DNA of 33,959 bases from Nocardioides sp. (GCF_016462705.1 NZ_JAEMSS010000025.1:1-33959), one strand, 5' to 3'. Positions 15,437-26,307 are shown, counted from the first letter of the stretch. Numbers and translations: made by a program. Notes: generated by a model from the letters alone, not told the origin.

Positions 15437-16000
15437 GTGACCGTGTACGCCGGCCCGCCGCCACCACCGGGCGCGGCGGGCAGGCCCCGCCCCCGCGTGG
15501 GGTGGTTCGCCCTCGGCGCTCTGCTCGTCGTCGCGGCCGTCGTCGTGGGCATCGTGATGCTCGTCCGGATCTTCGACAGCGGGTTCCTCAGCGTGGAGGC
15601 GACGGTCCCGGCCGACGGCGTCGCCCACCAGGTCACCGTGGACACCGACGGCGACCGGTATCTCTGGGAGCAGCAGCACGGCGACGCCGAGTGCACGCTG
15701 CGCGACGCCGACACCGGGGGCTCGGTCACCTTGCGACCGGTCAGCGGCACCGTGACCCGCAGTGTCAACGGCGACGCCTGGCAGGCCACCGCCTCGTTCG
15801 ACCCGGGGTCGGGCCGCCTGTCGGTGACCTGCTCCGCCGACGCGGGGCCCGCGCAGATCGGACCGGCACTGGACGTCGGTGACTTCGTGCTCCGGATCCT
15901 GCTCGCCGTCGTCGTCCCGATGATGCTGGGCGGCCTCGGGCTGGCGGTGCTCATCGGGACCGCGATCCTGTGGGTCACCCGGCCACCGCGAGGCGCCTGA
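15437..16000 (+). CDS. Unknown two-transmembrane protein
   Basis: 187 residues if it starts at the GTG at 15437 (an in-frame GTG at 15443 is also possible). A Pro/Gly-rich head (GPPPPPGAAGRPRP) is followed by one transmembrane helix (about 22-44), an extracytoplasmic beta-rich domain of about 105 residues with two Cys (CTLRDAD and VTCSAD), and a second helix (about 153-178). I do not recognise the family. The middle region resembles the small ligand-type domains found in actinobacterial envelope proteins, but I cannot assign a function. It is divergent from rpsP and followed 33 bp later by the VanW-like gene, with which it may be cotranscribed. No ribosome site is visible. Confidence 0.7.
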   Translation: MTVYAGPPPPPGAAGRPRPRVGWFALGALLVVAAVVVGIVMLVRIFDSGFLSVEATVPADGVAHQVTVDTDGDRYLWEQQHGDAECTLRDADTGGSVTLRPVSGTVTRSVNGDAWQATASFDPGSGRLSVTCSADAGPAQIGPALDVGDFVLRILLAVVVPMMLGGLGLAVLIGTAILWVTRPPRGA

Positions 16001-16033
16001 CAACTTCTCGACGTACGCCGGTGTCCTACGGGC

Positions 16034-16882
16034 ATGAACGGCACCAGACCCAGCGAACGGCACCCGTGGCTCTTCCCGTGGGCGGTCCGCGCCCACCAGG
16101 TCCGCCGGCACCTCCGGTGGCTCAGGCCCGGCACCGAGTGGGCCCGCGACCACGGCGGGCAGAACCTCCCGGTGCGGGTGAAGAAGCACGCCTCCCTGCT
16201 CCTGCGGGAGCTGTCCGAGAGCGAGATGGTCCTCCAGCACAACAAGGTCGTGAACCTGCGGCTGGCCTCGCAACGCACCGACGGGCTCCTCATCCGGCCC
16301 GGCGAGACGTTCTCGTTCAACAAGGTGGTCGGGAGCTGCACCCGGAGGAAGGGGTACGTCGAGGGCATGCGGCTGTCCAACGGCGACGCGGTCTCCGGCG
16401 TCGGCGGCGGCATCTGCCAGCTGGCCAACCTGGTGCACTGGATGGTGCTGCACTCGCCGCTCACCGTCGTCGAGCGCTCCGAGCACAGCTTCGACCCCTT
16501 CCCCGACAAGGGGCGGGTGCTGCCGTGGGGCGTGGGCTGCTCGATCGTCTACAACTACGTCGACCTGGTCGTCCGCAACGACACCGCGACCACGTTCCAG
16601 CTCCGCACCTGGGTGGCCGAGCGGCACCTGAGGGGCGAGCTCCGGGCGGACCGGCCGACCACGACGTCGTACCGCGTGGAGGCGCGCGACGAGGAGTTCC
16701 TCCGCGTCGAGGGCCGCGTCTACCGCCGCAACGAGATCTGGCGCTCGGTCATCGACAAGCGCACCGGCGACGTCGTCGCCGAGGAGCTGGTGAAGCGCAA
16801 CCACGCACTGGTGAAGTACGCACCGCCGGAGGACCGGATCCGCGAGGTCGCCGCTACCGCACCACGCGACCGCGCAGCATGA
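16034..16882 (+). CDS. VanW family protein
   Basis: 282 residues. The VanW domain is recognised at about residues 55-205: VKKHASLLLRELSESEMVLQ, RPGETFSFNKVVGSCT, KGYVEGMRLSNGDAVSGVGG, and GGICQLANLVHWMVL, which is the family signature. VanW genes were first seen in some vancomycin-resistance clusters, but the biochemical role is unknown and no vanA-type genes are here, so resistance should not be inferred. There is no signal peptide or transmembrane helix, so the protein looks cytoplasmic or peripherally bound. It lacks the peptidoglycan-binding N-terminal domains of longer VanW proteins. The end overlaps the convergent amidohydrolase by 29 bp. Confidence 0.88.
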   Translation: MNGTRPSERHPWLFPWAVRAHQVRRHLRWLRPGTEWARDHGGQNLPVRVKKHASLLLRELSESEMVLQHNKVVNLRLASQRTDGLLIRPGETFSFNKVVGSCTRRKGYVEGMRLSNGDAVSGVGGGICQLANLVHWMVLHSPLTVVERSEHSFDPFPDKGRVLPWGVGCSIVYNYVDLVVRNDTATTFQLRTWVAERHLRGELRADRPTTTSYRVEARDEEFLRVEGRVYRRNEIWRSVIDKRTGDVVAEELVKRNHALVKYAPPEDRIREVAATAPRDRAA

Positions 16883-17927
16883 CGCAGGCCGGCCGGGCGA
16901 GGACGGTCAGGTCGACCCTGGGGTCGGCGTCGTAGACCACCAGGTCGGCGGGCGCGCCCTCGTCGAGCGTCGCGTTCCAGCCGAGCCACTCGCGGGCCCG
17001 CCAGGACGCGGCGCCCAGGGCGGCCTCGTTGGTCATCCCGAGGCCGGCCATCGCCACGACCTCGCCGGCGATGTTGCCGTGCTTGCGCACTCCCCCGCCG
17101 TCCGAGCCGGCGTACAGCGGCACGCCCGCCTCGTAGGCGGTCATGATCGTCTCGCGCCGCCGGGCGAACAGGTCGGTCATCGTCGCCGAGTAGTCGGGGA
17201 ACTTCTCGGCCCCGGCCTCGGCGTACTCCGGGAACTTGTCGACCTGCATCACCGTCGGCACCAGCGCGGTGCCGTGCTCGACCATCGCCCCGACGAGGTC
17301 CGGCGTGAGTCCGGTGCCGTGCTCGATGCAGTCGATCCCCGCCTCGATCAGGCCCGGCAGCACCGCCGTGCCGAAGCAGTGCGCGGTCACCTTCGCCCCG
17401 TGGTCGTGGGCCACCGCGATCGCCTCGGCGAACTCCTCCGGCGCGAACGACGGCGCCAGGTCACCGGTGTCCCGGCTGATCCAGTCGCCGACCAGCTTGA
17501 CCCAGCCGTCCCCGCGCTGCGCCTCCTGGGCGACGTGCGCCGCCAGCTCGCCGGGCTCGACCTCGTGGGCGTAGTTGCGGATGTAGCGCTTGGTGCGGGC
17601 GATGTGCCGGCCGGCCCGGATCAGCCGCGGCAGGTCGTCGCGGTCGTCGATCCACGAGGTGTCCGCGGCCGAGCCGGCGTCCCGGATCAGCAGCGCTCCG
17701 GCGTCCCGGTCGTCGATCGCCTGCTGCTCGGTCTCCTCGACGGTGGTGCCGCCGTCGTCGTTGAGGCCGAGGTGGCAGTGCGCGTCGACCAGTCCGGGGA
17801 CCACCCAGCCGCTCGCGACCGTCTCCGCCCCGGGCTGCTTCTCGCGCGTGATCCGGCCGGCGACGACGTAGAGGTCGCGGACCTCGCCGTCGGGGAGGAC
17901 AGGTCCGGAGACGCGCAGTGCTGCCAC
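16854..17927 (-). CDS. Amidohydrolase family protein (imidazolonepropionase/prolidase-like)
   Basis: 357 residues, a metal-dependent TIM-barrel amidohydrolase flanked by the small beta-sandwich typical of this superfamily. Metal-site motifs are VVPGLVDAHCHLGL (H50, H52), a Lys in GDGWVKLVGDW that may be carboxylated, AKVTAHCFG, CIEHGTG and YAGSDGGG. The closest type by eye is the imidazolonepropionase or aryldialkylphosphatase-like amidohydrolases; the substrate is unknown. No export signal. The start is the GTG at 17927, which has TAGGTT 7 nt upstream. An open frame continuing to 18320 runs through the GH3 gene and is rejected. In some actinobacteria an amidohydrolase also lies near ffh. Confidence 0.87.
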   Translation of the reverse strand: MAALRVSGPVLPDGEVRDLYVVAGRITREKQPGAETVASGWVVPGLVDAHCHLGLNDDGGTTVEETEQQAIDDRDAGALLIRDAGSAADTSWIDDRDDLPRLIRAGRHIARTKRYIRNYAHEVEPGELAAHVAQEAQRGDGWVKLVGDWISRDTGDLAPSFAPEEFAEAIAVAHDHGAKVTAHCFGTAVLPGLIEAGIDCIEHGTGLTPDLVGAMVEHGTALVPTVMQVDKFPEYAEAGAEKFPDYSATMTDLFARRRETIMTAYEAGVPLYAGSDGGGVRKHGNIAGEVVAMAGLGMTNEAALGAASWRAREWLGWNATLDEGAPADLVVYDADPRVDLTVLARPACVMLRGRVVR

Positions 17928-17934
17928 GCCTCCG

Positions 17935-17940
17935 AACCTA
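17935..17940 (-). promoter_or_regulatory. -10 element of the amidohydrolase gene (leaderless type)
   Basis: TAGGTT on the minus strand with 7 nt to the GTG at 17927, inside the 32-bp gap after the GH3 stop. It would let the amidohydrolase be expressed apart from the GH3 gene. A GGAGG sequence lies 1 nt before the GTG, too close to serve as a normal ribosome site. Confidence 0.5.
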
Positions 17941-17959
17941 TCCAGGCCGAGCCCTGACG

Positions 17960-19972
17960 TCAGGTGCCGAGCCCGTGCCCGAACCTGTAGAGCGGGTCGT
18001 AGCCCGGGTCGCCCACGTTGATCGGCTCCTGGGCCACCGAGCGCGGCCAGCTCACCGGCAGCTTGCCCGTGAACGGCTTGCGGCCGAACAGCACGTCCGC
18101 GACGCCCTGCCCCTCGCTGCCCGGCAACCACGAGGCGACCAGGGCGTCGATCTGCGACAGCAGCTCCGGCGGGACGACCATCGGCCGCCCGGAGACCACC
18201 AGCACGGTGCACGACGCGGCCCGCGAGCAGACCCGCCGGATCGCCAGCTGGTCGGCGTCGTTGAGCTGCATCGTCTGCTTCGGCCGCAGGACGCCGTTGT
18301 CCCCCGGGTCGTAGCCCCACTGCGGTCCGTCCACGTCGCCGAACCCCTCGGCGTACGGCGTCTCGCCGACCACGACGATGCCGGCCGCGTTCGCCGGCAC
18401 CGGGTCGCTCGCGGTCTGGCTGAACTGGACCCGGGCCGCGGACGTGGAGCGGACGGCGTCGAGCACCGTCTGGCCGGGGATCACGTTCGTCGAGCCGCCC
18501 TGCCAGGTCAGCGTCCAGCCGCCCGCCTGGTTGCCGATGTTGTCGGCGTTGCTGCCGGCGACGTACACCGGCTGCCTCCGCCCGGGGCTCAGCGGCAGCG
18601 TCTGCTGCCGGTTCTTGAGCAGCACCTGCGACTCGGCCACCGCGCGGCGGGCGACCTTGCGGTGCGCCTTGCTGCCGATCGAGTCGATGTGCCGACGGTC
18701 GGTGAAGGGCTTCTCGAACAGGCCGAGCTCGAACTTCGCGGCGAGGATGCGGGACACGGCGTCGTCGATGCGGCTCATCGGCACCGCGCCCTCCTCGACC
18801 AGCGAGATGAGAGTCGGGATGAAGACGTCCCAGCCGTCCGGGTTGTTGGGTGCCTGGATCGGCTCCATGAACATGTCGACGCCGGCCAGGACCGACAGGC
18901 GCACCTGTTCCCGGTAGTCGCCCGGGATCTGCCGGATCGCCCGCCAGTCGGAGATGACCAGGCCGTCGAAGCCGAGGTCGCCCTTGAGCACGTCGGTGAT
19001 CAGCTCCTGGTGCGCGTGCATCTTCACCGGGTTGCCGAGCCCGTCCTCGGTCCAGTCGACGCTGGAGAACGACGGCATCACGGAGCCGACGTGGTGGCCG
19101 CGGATCGCGGGCCGGTACGGCGCCACGGCGAGCCGGTCGAACTCAGCCCGCGAGACCTGGCTGATGCCCTGGTCGAGCGTGTAGTCGCCCTCGCCCGTGC
19201 CCCAGGCGGTGAGTCCGTCGCCGGCGAAGTGCTTGGCGGTGGCCAGCACCCGGTCCGGGCGGTCGAGCTGCCCGGGCTTCCCCTGGAGCCCGTCGATCAC
19301 GGTCGCCAGCCGGGCGACCAGCTGCGGGGTCTCGCCGAAGCTCTCGTAGGTCCGGCCCCACCGGTCGTCCCTGGCCACGCACAGGCACGGGGAGAAGTTC
19401 CACTGCGGCCCGGACGCCCGGGTCTCCTTGGCGGTGATGTGCCCGATCTTCTCCAGCAGCCGCGGGTCGCGGGTCGCTCCGAGACCGATGTTGTGCGGGA
19501 ACACGGTGGCGCCCTGCAGGTTGCCGTGGCCGTGGACCGCGTCGACGCCGTAGAGGAGCGGGATGCCGAGCCGGGTCTCGAGCGCCGCGGCCTGGAGGGT
19601 GTCGACCATGTCCGCCCAGCCCTCCGGAGTGTTGCTGGCGGGGACCGAGCCGCCCCCGGAGAGCACGCTGCCGAGGCCGTAGGTCGTGACGAGGCTGGGG
19701 TCGGCCGCGACGTCGGCGCGCTCGGCCTGGGCCATCTGGCCGACCTTCTCGGCCAGGGTCATCCGGCCCAGCAGGTCCGCGACCCGCTGGTCGACCGGGA
19801 GCCGTTCGTTGCGGTACGCCGGTTCGGCGGCCCGCGTCGTCTCGTTCTCGGTCCCGGTCACGGCGACCGGGACGGTGGGTGCCGCCTGGCCGGGTGCTGG
19901 CAGCAGCCCGACCGCCAGGGCGGTGGTGAGGGCGGCGCCGAGGAGGGCTCCGCGTGGAAGGGTGAGCGACAT
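17960..19972 (-). CDS. Secreted glycoside hydrolase family 3 beta-glucosidase-type enzyme
   Basis: 670 residues. A signal peptide (LPRGALLGAALTTALAVGLL, cleavage after GQA near residue 30) sends it out of the cell. The GH3 N-terminal TIM barrel spans about 60-390: YGVDAVHG, KHFAGDG (247-253) and FDGLVISDWRAI, whose D342 is the expected nucleophile. The GH3 C-terminal alpha/beta domain spans about 430-665: QVLLKNRQQTLPLSP, VAGSNADNIGNQAGGWT, VVSGRPMVVPPE, ending RFGHGLGT. The layout, with WTLTWQG in the second domain, is that of exo-1,3/1,4-beta-glucanases such as barley ExoI-type enzymes; true substrate unproven. ATG at 19972 with AAGGAGA 7 nt upstream. A consensus promoter and a divergent ROK regulator lie upstream. 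Confidence 0.93.
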   Translation of the reverse strand: MSLTLPRGALLGAALTTALAVGLLPAPGQAAPTVPVAVTGTENETTRAAEPAYRNERLPVDQRVADLLGRMTLAEKVGQMAQAERADVAADPSLVTTYGLGSVLSGGGSVPASNTPEGWADMVDTLQAAALETRLGIPLLYGVDAVHGHGNLQGATVFPHNIGLGATRDPRLLEKIGHITAKETRASGPQWNFSPCLCVARDDRWGRTYESFGETPQLVARLATVIDGLQGKPGQLDRPDRVLATAKHFAGDGLTAWGTGEGDYTLDQGISQVSRAEFDRLAVAPYRPAIRGHHVGSVMPSFSSVDWTEDGLGNPVKMHAHQELITDVLKGDLGFDGLVISDWRAIRQIPGDYREQVRLSVLAGVDMFMEPIQAPNNPDGWDVFIPTLISLVEEGAVPMSRIDDAVSRILAAKFELGLFEKPFTDRRHIDSIGSKAHRKVARRAVAESQVLLKNRQQTLPLSPGRRQPVYVAGSNADNIGNQAGGWTLTWQGGSTNVIPGQTVLDAVRSTSAARVQFSQTASDPVPANAAGIVVVGETPYAEGFGDVDGPQWGYDPGDNGVLRPKQTMQLNDADQLAIRRVCSRAASCTVLVVSGRPMVVPPELLSQIDALVASWLPGSEGQGVADVLFGRKPFTGKLPVSWPRSVAQEPINVGDPGYDPLYRFGHGLGT

Positions 19973-20050
19973 CGATGGTTCTCCTTGCCCGATCAAGAAG
20001 CCGGTCCGCCGTCGTTGGAGGGCCGGGCGCGGTGCACCCGCGCTGCTCGC

Positions 20051-20080
20051 AACCTAGGAACGGCATTTGCTCCGGGTCAA
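20051..20080 (-). promoter_or_regulatory. Housekeeping-type promoter of the GH3 gene
   Basis: On the minus strand TTGACC (20080 to 20075), 18 nt, then TAGGTT (20056 to 20051). This matches the actinobacterial primary-sigma pattern. Transcription would begin near 20045, leaving a leader of about 70 nt. Confidence 0.6.
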
Positions 20081-20088
20081 TGCGCAAA
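20066..20088. promoter_or_regulatory. Inverted repeat over the GH3 -35 box, candidate operator
   Basis: TTTGC at 20066-20070 and GCAAA at 20084-20088 form an inverted repeat with a 13-bp centre that contains the -35 box of the GH3 promoter. It lies in the 177-bp gap shared with the ROK regulator gene, so it is a reasonable site for that regulator. The CebR-type palindrome of cellulose-responsive LacI proteins is not seen here. Confidence 0.35.
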
Positions 20089-20135
20089 GACCCGCCATCC
20101 GCATGTTTTTCCTCCACCTTCCGCACAAATCGCCG

Positions 20136-20141
20136 TAGGCT
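20136..20141 (+). promoter_or_regulatory. -10 element of the ROK gene (leaderless type)
   Basis: TAGGCT ends 8 nt before the ATG at 20150, so transcription may start at or within 2 nt of the start codon. No ribosome site is seen. Confidence 0.5.
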
Positions 20142-20149
20142 TCCGGGGC

Positions 20150-21313
20150 ATGGCCGCATCGGGGGCGCTGGAGAGGCTGCGCGCGGGTCACCAGCGGGCG
20201 GTGCTGGCCCTGCTCGCCAGCGAGGGCCCGATGAGCCGGGCCGACCTGGTGCGTGGCAGCGGGCTGTCCCGGACCACGGTGTCGAGCCTGGTCTCGGACC
20301 TCATCCGCAGCGGCCTGGTCACCGAGACGACCGACCGCGGCCTGCCCCACAAGGGCGGCAGCGGCCGCCCTCCCCTGTTGGTCACCCTCAGCGCACCCGT
20401 GGGCGGGATGGCCGGGGTCGACGTGGGCCACGGGCACGTCCGCGTGGCCCTCGCGGACCGGACCGGCCGGATCCAGGGCGAGGAGCACGCGTTCGTCGAC
20501 GTCGACGCCCACGGCGCCCAGGTGCTCGACCGGGCCGCCGCCATGGTGCGCGCCCTCGTGTCCGGAGCCGGGCTCGGGCCGGACCACCTGCAGGCCGTCG
20601 GCATGTGCGTGCCTGCTCCCCTGGACCGCCGGTCGTCGCGGATCCGGACCGGCATCATGCCGGGGTGGCGCGGCCTCCCCCCGGGCGAGGAGCTCGAGCG
20701 CCGGCTCGGGGTCCCGGTCCACGTCGACAACGACGCCAACCTGGGCGCGCTCGCCGAGCTCCACCACGGCAGCGCTCGCGGCCGGCACGACGTCATCTAC
20801 CTGAAGATGGCCAGTGGTCTGGGCGCGGGCATCGTCCTCGGTGGACGGCTGCATCGCGGCGCGACCGGGATCGCGGGCGAGATCGGCCACGTCCAGGTCG
20901 GCGAGGACGGTCAGGTCTGCCGGTGCGGCAACCGCGGCTGCCTCGAGACCGTGGTCGCGGTACCCCGCTTGCTGCGGCTGCTGCAGCCGGCGTACGACCA
21001 GGAGCTCGACGTCGAGGACGTCCTGGCCCTCGAGCGCGACGGCGACGCGGGTGCGCGTCGGGTGCTCACCGACGCCGGCCGCACCGTCGGGAGGGCGGTG
21101 GCCGACCTGGCCAACAGCCTGAACCCCGAGCTGGTGGTCGTCGGGGGCTCGCTCGGCGCCTCGACCTCCCTGGTCGCCGGCCTGCGGGGCGCGATCGACC
21201 GCTACGCCCAGCCCGACACGGCGGCCGCCGTCGAGGTCGCACCGGCGGACCTGGGTGACCGCGCCGAGCTGGTCGGCTCGGTCGCCCTCGCCATCGCCAC
21301 GCTGGCCGCGTGA
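20150..21313 (+). CDS. ROK family transcriptional regulator
   Basis: 387 residues. Residues 10-65 form a MarR-like winged helix (HQRAVLALLASEGPMSRADL, GLSRTTVSSLVSDLIRSGLV). Residues 85-385 are the ROK sugar-kinase-like fold: MAGVDVGHGHVRVALAD, the VHVDNDANLGALAE motif, GLGAGIVLGGRLHRG, and the zinc site GHVQVG plus CRCGNRGCLE with three Cys. These features fit NagC/XylR/Mlc-type sugar-responsive repressors. The ATG at 20150 is the natural start; a much longer open frame to the left is a GC artefact through the GH3 gene. It is divergent from the GH3 enzyme, which suggests that it controls that gene in response to a released sugar. Confidence 0.92.
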   Translation: MAASGALERLRAGHQRAVLALLASEGPMSRADLVRGSGLSRTTVSSLVSDLIRSGLVTETTDRGLPHKGGSGRPPLLVTLSAPVGGMAGVDVGHGHVRVALADRTGRIQGEEHAFVDVDAHGAQVLDRAAAMVRALVSGAGLGPDHLQAVGMCVPAPLDRRSSRIRTGIMPGWRGLPPGEELERRLGVPVHVDNDANLGALAELHHGSARGRHDVIYLKMASGLGAGIVLGGRLHRGATGIAGEIGHVQVGEDGQVCRCGNRGCLETVVAVPRLLRLLQPAYDQELDVEDVLALERDGDAGARRVLTDAGRTVGRAVADLANSLNPELVVVGGSLGASTSLVAGLRGAIDRYAQPDTAAAVEVAPADLGDRAELVGSVALAIATLAA

Positions 21314-21333
21314 CCGGCTGCGAGCGCCGCGCC

Positions 21334-21699
21334 TCAGAGCTGGTCGAGCAGCCAGGACGGGCTCATGGTGGTCGCTCCCACCGCCTGCACCGCTGACTGC
21401 AGCAGCCGGTCGGCGGTGATCACCGTGACCGTGTCACCCCGCGCGGCCGCCGACCTGGCCTCGGCGGTGATCGTCGAGTCCCCGTCGCGGGCCGCGTGCA
21501 CGGTCACCAGGTGGCCGTCGCGGCCGGCCGGGACACCGCCCTTGGCCGCGCCCTCGAGCACCAGCACCACGACGTCGTACGACGTGTCGGCCACCACGAG
21601 CGACTCGTGCAGCCGTCGTGCGGCGCCCGCGCGGTCCTTCCACCAGCCGTCCGGTCGGCTGCCGACGACGTTGGCCCCGTCGACCACCAGCACCCTCAC
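21334..21699 (-). CDS. NYN-domain (PIN-like) RNase-type protein
   Basis: 121 residues. VRVLVVDGANVVGSRPDGWW opens the NYN/PIN-like fold, and the acidic residues expected for metal binding are present (D in VDGAN, DGDSTITAEA, ITADRLL). NYN proteins related to YacP/Rae1 are endoribonucleases acting on mRNA or rRNA, but activity here is inferred from the fold. The GTG at 21699 overlaps the ffh stop by 4 bp (GTGA), so it is translated with ffh. The convergent ROK gene ends 20 bp away, with no evident terminator between. Confidence 0.8.
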   Translation of the reverse strand: MRVLVVDGANVVGSRPDGWWKDRAGAARRLHESLVVADTSYDVVVLVLEGAAKGGVPAGRDGHLVTVHAARDGDSTITAEARSAAARGDTVTVITADRLLQSAVQAVGATTMSPSWLLDQL

Positions 21700-23270
21700 T
21701 TGAGGTACTTCGAGAAGTCCTTCGGCAGGTTGAGCGCGGCCGCGGCCGCCTCGTAGTCGACCTCGTCCGCGGCGCCGTCGGGGTTGCCGAACGGGTTCGC
21801 GGGCGCGGCGGCGGCCTTGCCCTTCGCGGCCGCGGCCTGCTGGGCCGCCTTGGCCGGGTTGCCGGAGACGCGTCGCCCCTTGCCCTTCTTCTGCTGGGCC
21901 TTCTGCTTGCCGCGCTTGCCGCCGCCGGCCATGCCGGGCATCCCGGGGAGACCCGGCATCCCCCCGCCCTGCGCGAACGACATCATCATCTTGCGCGCCT
22001 CGAAGAACCTGTCGACGAGGTTGTTGACGTCGGAGACCTGGCGGCCAGAGCCCTTGGCGATCCGGGCCCGGCGGGACCCGTCGATCATCTTGGGGTTGGC
22101 CCGCTCGGCGGGCGTCATCGACTGGATGATCGCCTGGATCCGGTCGATCTCCCGCTCGTCGAAGTTCTCGAGCTGGTCGCGGAACTGCCCCATCCCGGGG
22201 AGCATGCCCATGATCTTGGACATCGAGCCGAGCTTGCGGACCTGCTGCATCTGCTCGAGGAAGTCGTCGAGGGTGAACTCGCCGCCCTGGCCGGTCAGCT
22301 TGGCCGCGGCCTTGGCGGCCTGCTCGGAGTCGAAGGCCTTCTCCGCCTGCTCGATGAGCGTCATGACGTCGCCCATGTCGAGGATGCGCGAGGCCATCCG
22401 GTCCGGGTGGAAGAGGTCGAAGTCGGTCATCTTCTCGCCGTTGGAGGCGAACATGACCGGCCGACCGGTGACCGAGGCGACGGACAGAGCGGCACCGCCG
22501 CGGGCGTCGCCGTCGAGCTTGGTGAGGACCACTCCGTCGAAGCCCACGCCCTCGAGGAAGGCCTGCGCGGTCGCCACCGCGTCCTGGCCGATCATGGCGT
22601 CGAGGACGAACAGCACCTCGTCGGGCTGGACCGCGTCGCGGATGTCCGAGGCCTGCTTCATCATCTCGGCGTCGACACCGAGCCGCCCCGCCGTGTCGAC
22701 GATGACGACGTCGTGGAGGGTCCGCTTGGCCTCCTCGATCGACGCCCGGGCGACCGAGACCGGGTCCCCCACGCCGTTGCCGGGCTCGGGCGCGAACACG
22801 GGTACGCCGACCCGCTCGCCGTTGACCTGCAGCTGGGTGACCGCGTTGGGGCGTTGCAGGTCGCAGGCGACCAGCAACGGGCTCTTGCCCTGCTCCTTGA
22901 GCCACAGCGCGAGCTTCGCGGCCAGGGTCGTCTTGCCGGCACCCTGGAGGCCGGCCAGCAGGATGACGGTCGGCCCGCTCTTGGCGTAGCGCAGCCGGCG
23001 GGTCTCGCCCCCGAGGATGCTGACGAGCTCCTCGTTGACGATCTTGACGATCTGCTGGGCCGGGTTCAGCGCTTGGCTGACCTCCTCGCCGCGGGCCCGC
23101 TCCTTGACCGCGGCCACGAACTCCTTGACGACCGGGAGCGCGACGTCGGCCTCGAGCAGGGCGATCCGGATCTCACGCGCGGTCGCGTCGATGTCCGCCT
23201 CGGACAGCCGCCCCTTGCCCCGGAGGTTCTTGAAGGTGTCGGCGAGACGGTCGGAGAGGGTGGCGAACAC
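21696..23270 (-). CDS. ffh: Signal recognition particle GTPase Ffh (SRP54)
   Basis: 524 residues. Ffh binds signal sequences of nascent membrane and secreted proteins and docks with FtsY. Residues 1-95 are the N domain, and the G domain has GLQGAGKTT (107-115), CDLQRPNAV, DTAGR (192-196) and TKLDGDARGG (250-259). The M domain runs from about 325: a Met-rich region with MSKIMGMLPGMGQF, the SRP-RNA-binding RRARIAKGSGR, and DRFFEARKMM. After residue 455 comes a basic Gly/Met/Lys/Ala tail common in actinobacteria. GTG start with TAGGCT 6 nt upstream and no ribosome site. The SRP RNA gene is not in this window. Confidence 0.96.
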   Translation of the reverse strand: MFATLSDRLADTFKNLRGKGRLSEADIDATAREIRIALLEADVALPVVKEFVAAVKERARGEEVSQALNPAQQIVKIVNEELVSILGGETRRLRYAKSGPTVILLAGLQGAGKTTLAAKLALWLKEQGKSPLLVACDLQRPNAVTQLQVNGERVGVPVFAPEPGNGVGDPVSVARASIEEAKRTLHDVVIVDTAGRLGVDAEMMKQASDIRDAVQPDEVLFVLDAMIGQDAVATAQAFLEGVGFDGVVLTKLDGDARGGAALSVASVTGRPVMFASNGEKMTDFDLFHPDRMASRILDMGDVMTLIEQAEKAFDSEQAAKAAAKLTGQGGEFTLDDFLEQMQQVRKLGSMSKIMGMLPGMGQFRDQLENFDEREIDRIQAIIQSMTPAERANPKMIDGSRRARIAKGSGRQVSDVNNLVDRFFEARKMMMSFAQGGGMPGLPGMPGMAGGGKRGKQKAQQKKGKGRRVSGNPAKAAQQAAAAKGKAAAAPANPFGNPDGAADEVDYEAAAAALNLPKDFSKYLK

Positions 23271-23276
23271 CCGCCC

Positions 23277-23282
23277 AGCCTA
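23277..23282 (-). promoter_or_regulatory. -10 element of ffh (leaderless type)
   Basis: TAGGCT on the minus strand, 6 nt before the GTG of ffh. It lies in a 49-bp gap that must also hold the promoter of the divergent gene at 23320. An odd-centred palindrome GTGGT-C-ACCAC (23288-23298) sits between the two -10 boxes. Confidence 0.55.
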
Positions 23283-23307
23283 ACTAAGTGGTCACCACTG
23301 CCAGGAC

Positions 23308-23313
23308 TACCTT
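23308..23313 (+). promoter_or_regulatory. -10 element of the small membrane protein gene (leaderless type)
   Basis: TACCTT ends 6 nt before the GTG at 23320. Together with the ffh box this makes a compact back-to-back promoter pair. Confidence 0.5.
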
Positions 23314-23596
23314 CACTGTGTGGAGGCACTGGTGTTCGTCGTGGCGGGCGCTCTGGTGCTGGGGCTGCTGGCGTGGGCCGGTCACCGGATGCTCGTCTCG
23401 GAGCGGCCCCCCGGGAGCGGCGGAGCCTCCGACGCGCTGGGCAGCTTCATCGACGTGTTCGACCCGGCCCGTGCCCGCGCCGACCGCGACCTGCAGTCCC
23501 AGGAGCACCAGGGCGAGGTCGTCCCGTCACCCGACGACGAGGACCCGCCGGTCAGCATCGACACGGTCCGGATGCGTGCCACAGTCAGGGGGCCCG

Positions 23597-26223
<2,627 letters not shown>

Positions 26224-26227
26224 TCAT

Positions 26228-26269
26228 CGCACCGGCCCGGCTCCCCCGCGAGGGAGCCGGGCCGGTGCG
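26228..26269. terminator. 18-bp perfect hairpin between the two PII genes
   Basis: 26228-26245 and 26252-26269 are exact inverted complements (18 bp) with a 6-nt loop, CCGCGA. No T-tract follows on either strand, as is common for actinobacterial terminators. It lies 39 nt past the stop of the first PII gene, within the 147-bp gap. It could end or attenuate the amtB-glnK transcript before glnB-glnD. The rest of the gap holds only the ribosome site of the next gene. Confidence 0.65.
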
Positions 26270-26307
26270 CTCGATCTGTGGCGGCCTCAGGGTCGCTCAG
26301 CGGTCGG

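Noticed and set aside
16034..16882. Glycopeptide-resistance locus
   Set aside because: Only a VanW-family gene is present, without ligase, dehydrogenase, dipeptidase or two-component genes.
17918..20149. Extension of the ROK regulator upstream to 17918
   Set aside because: The added residues are antisense to GH3 and have no domain; the helix-turn-helix begins right after the ATG at 20150.
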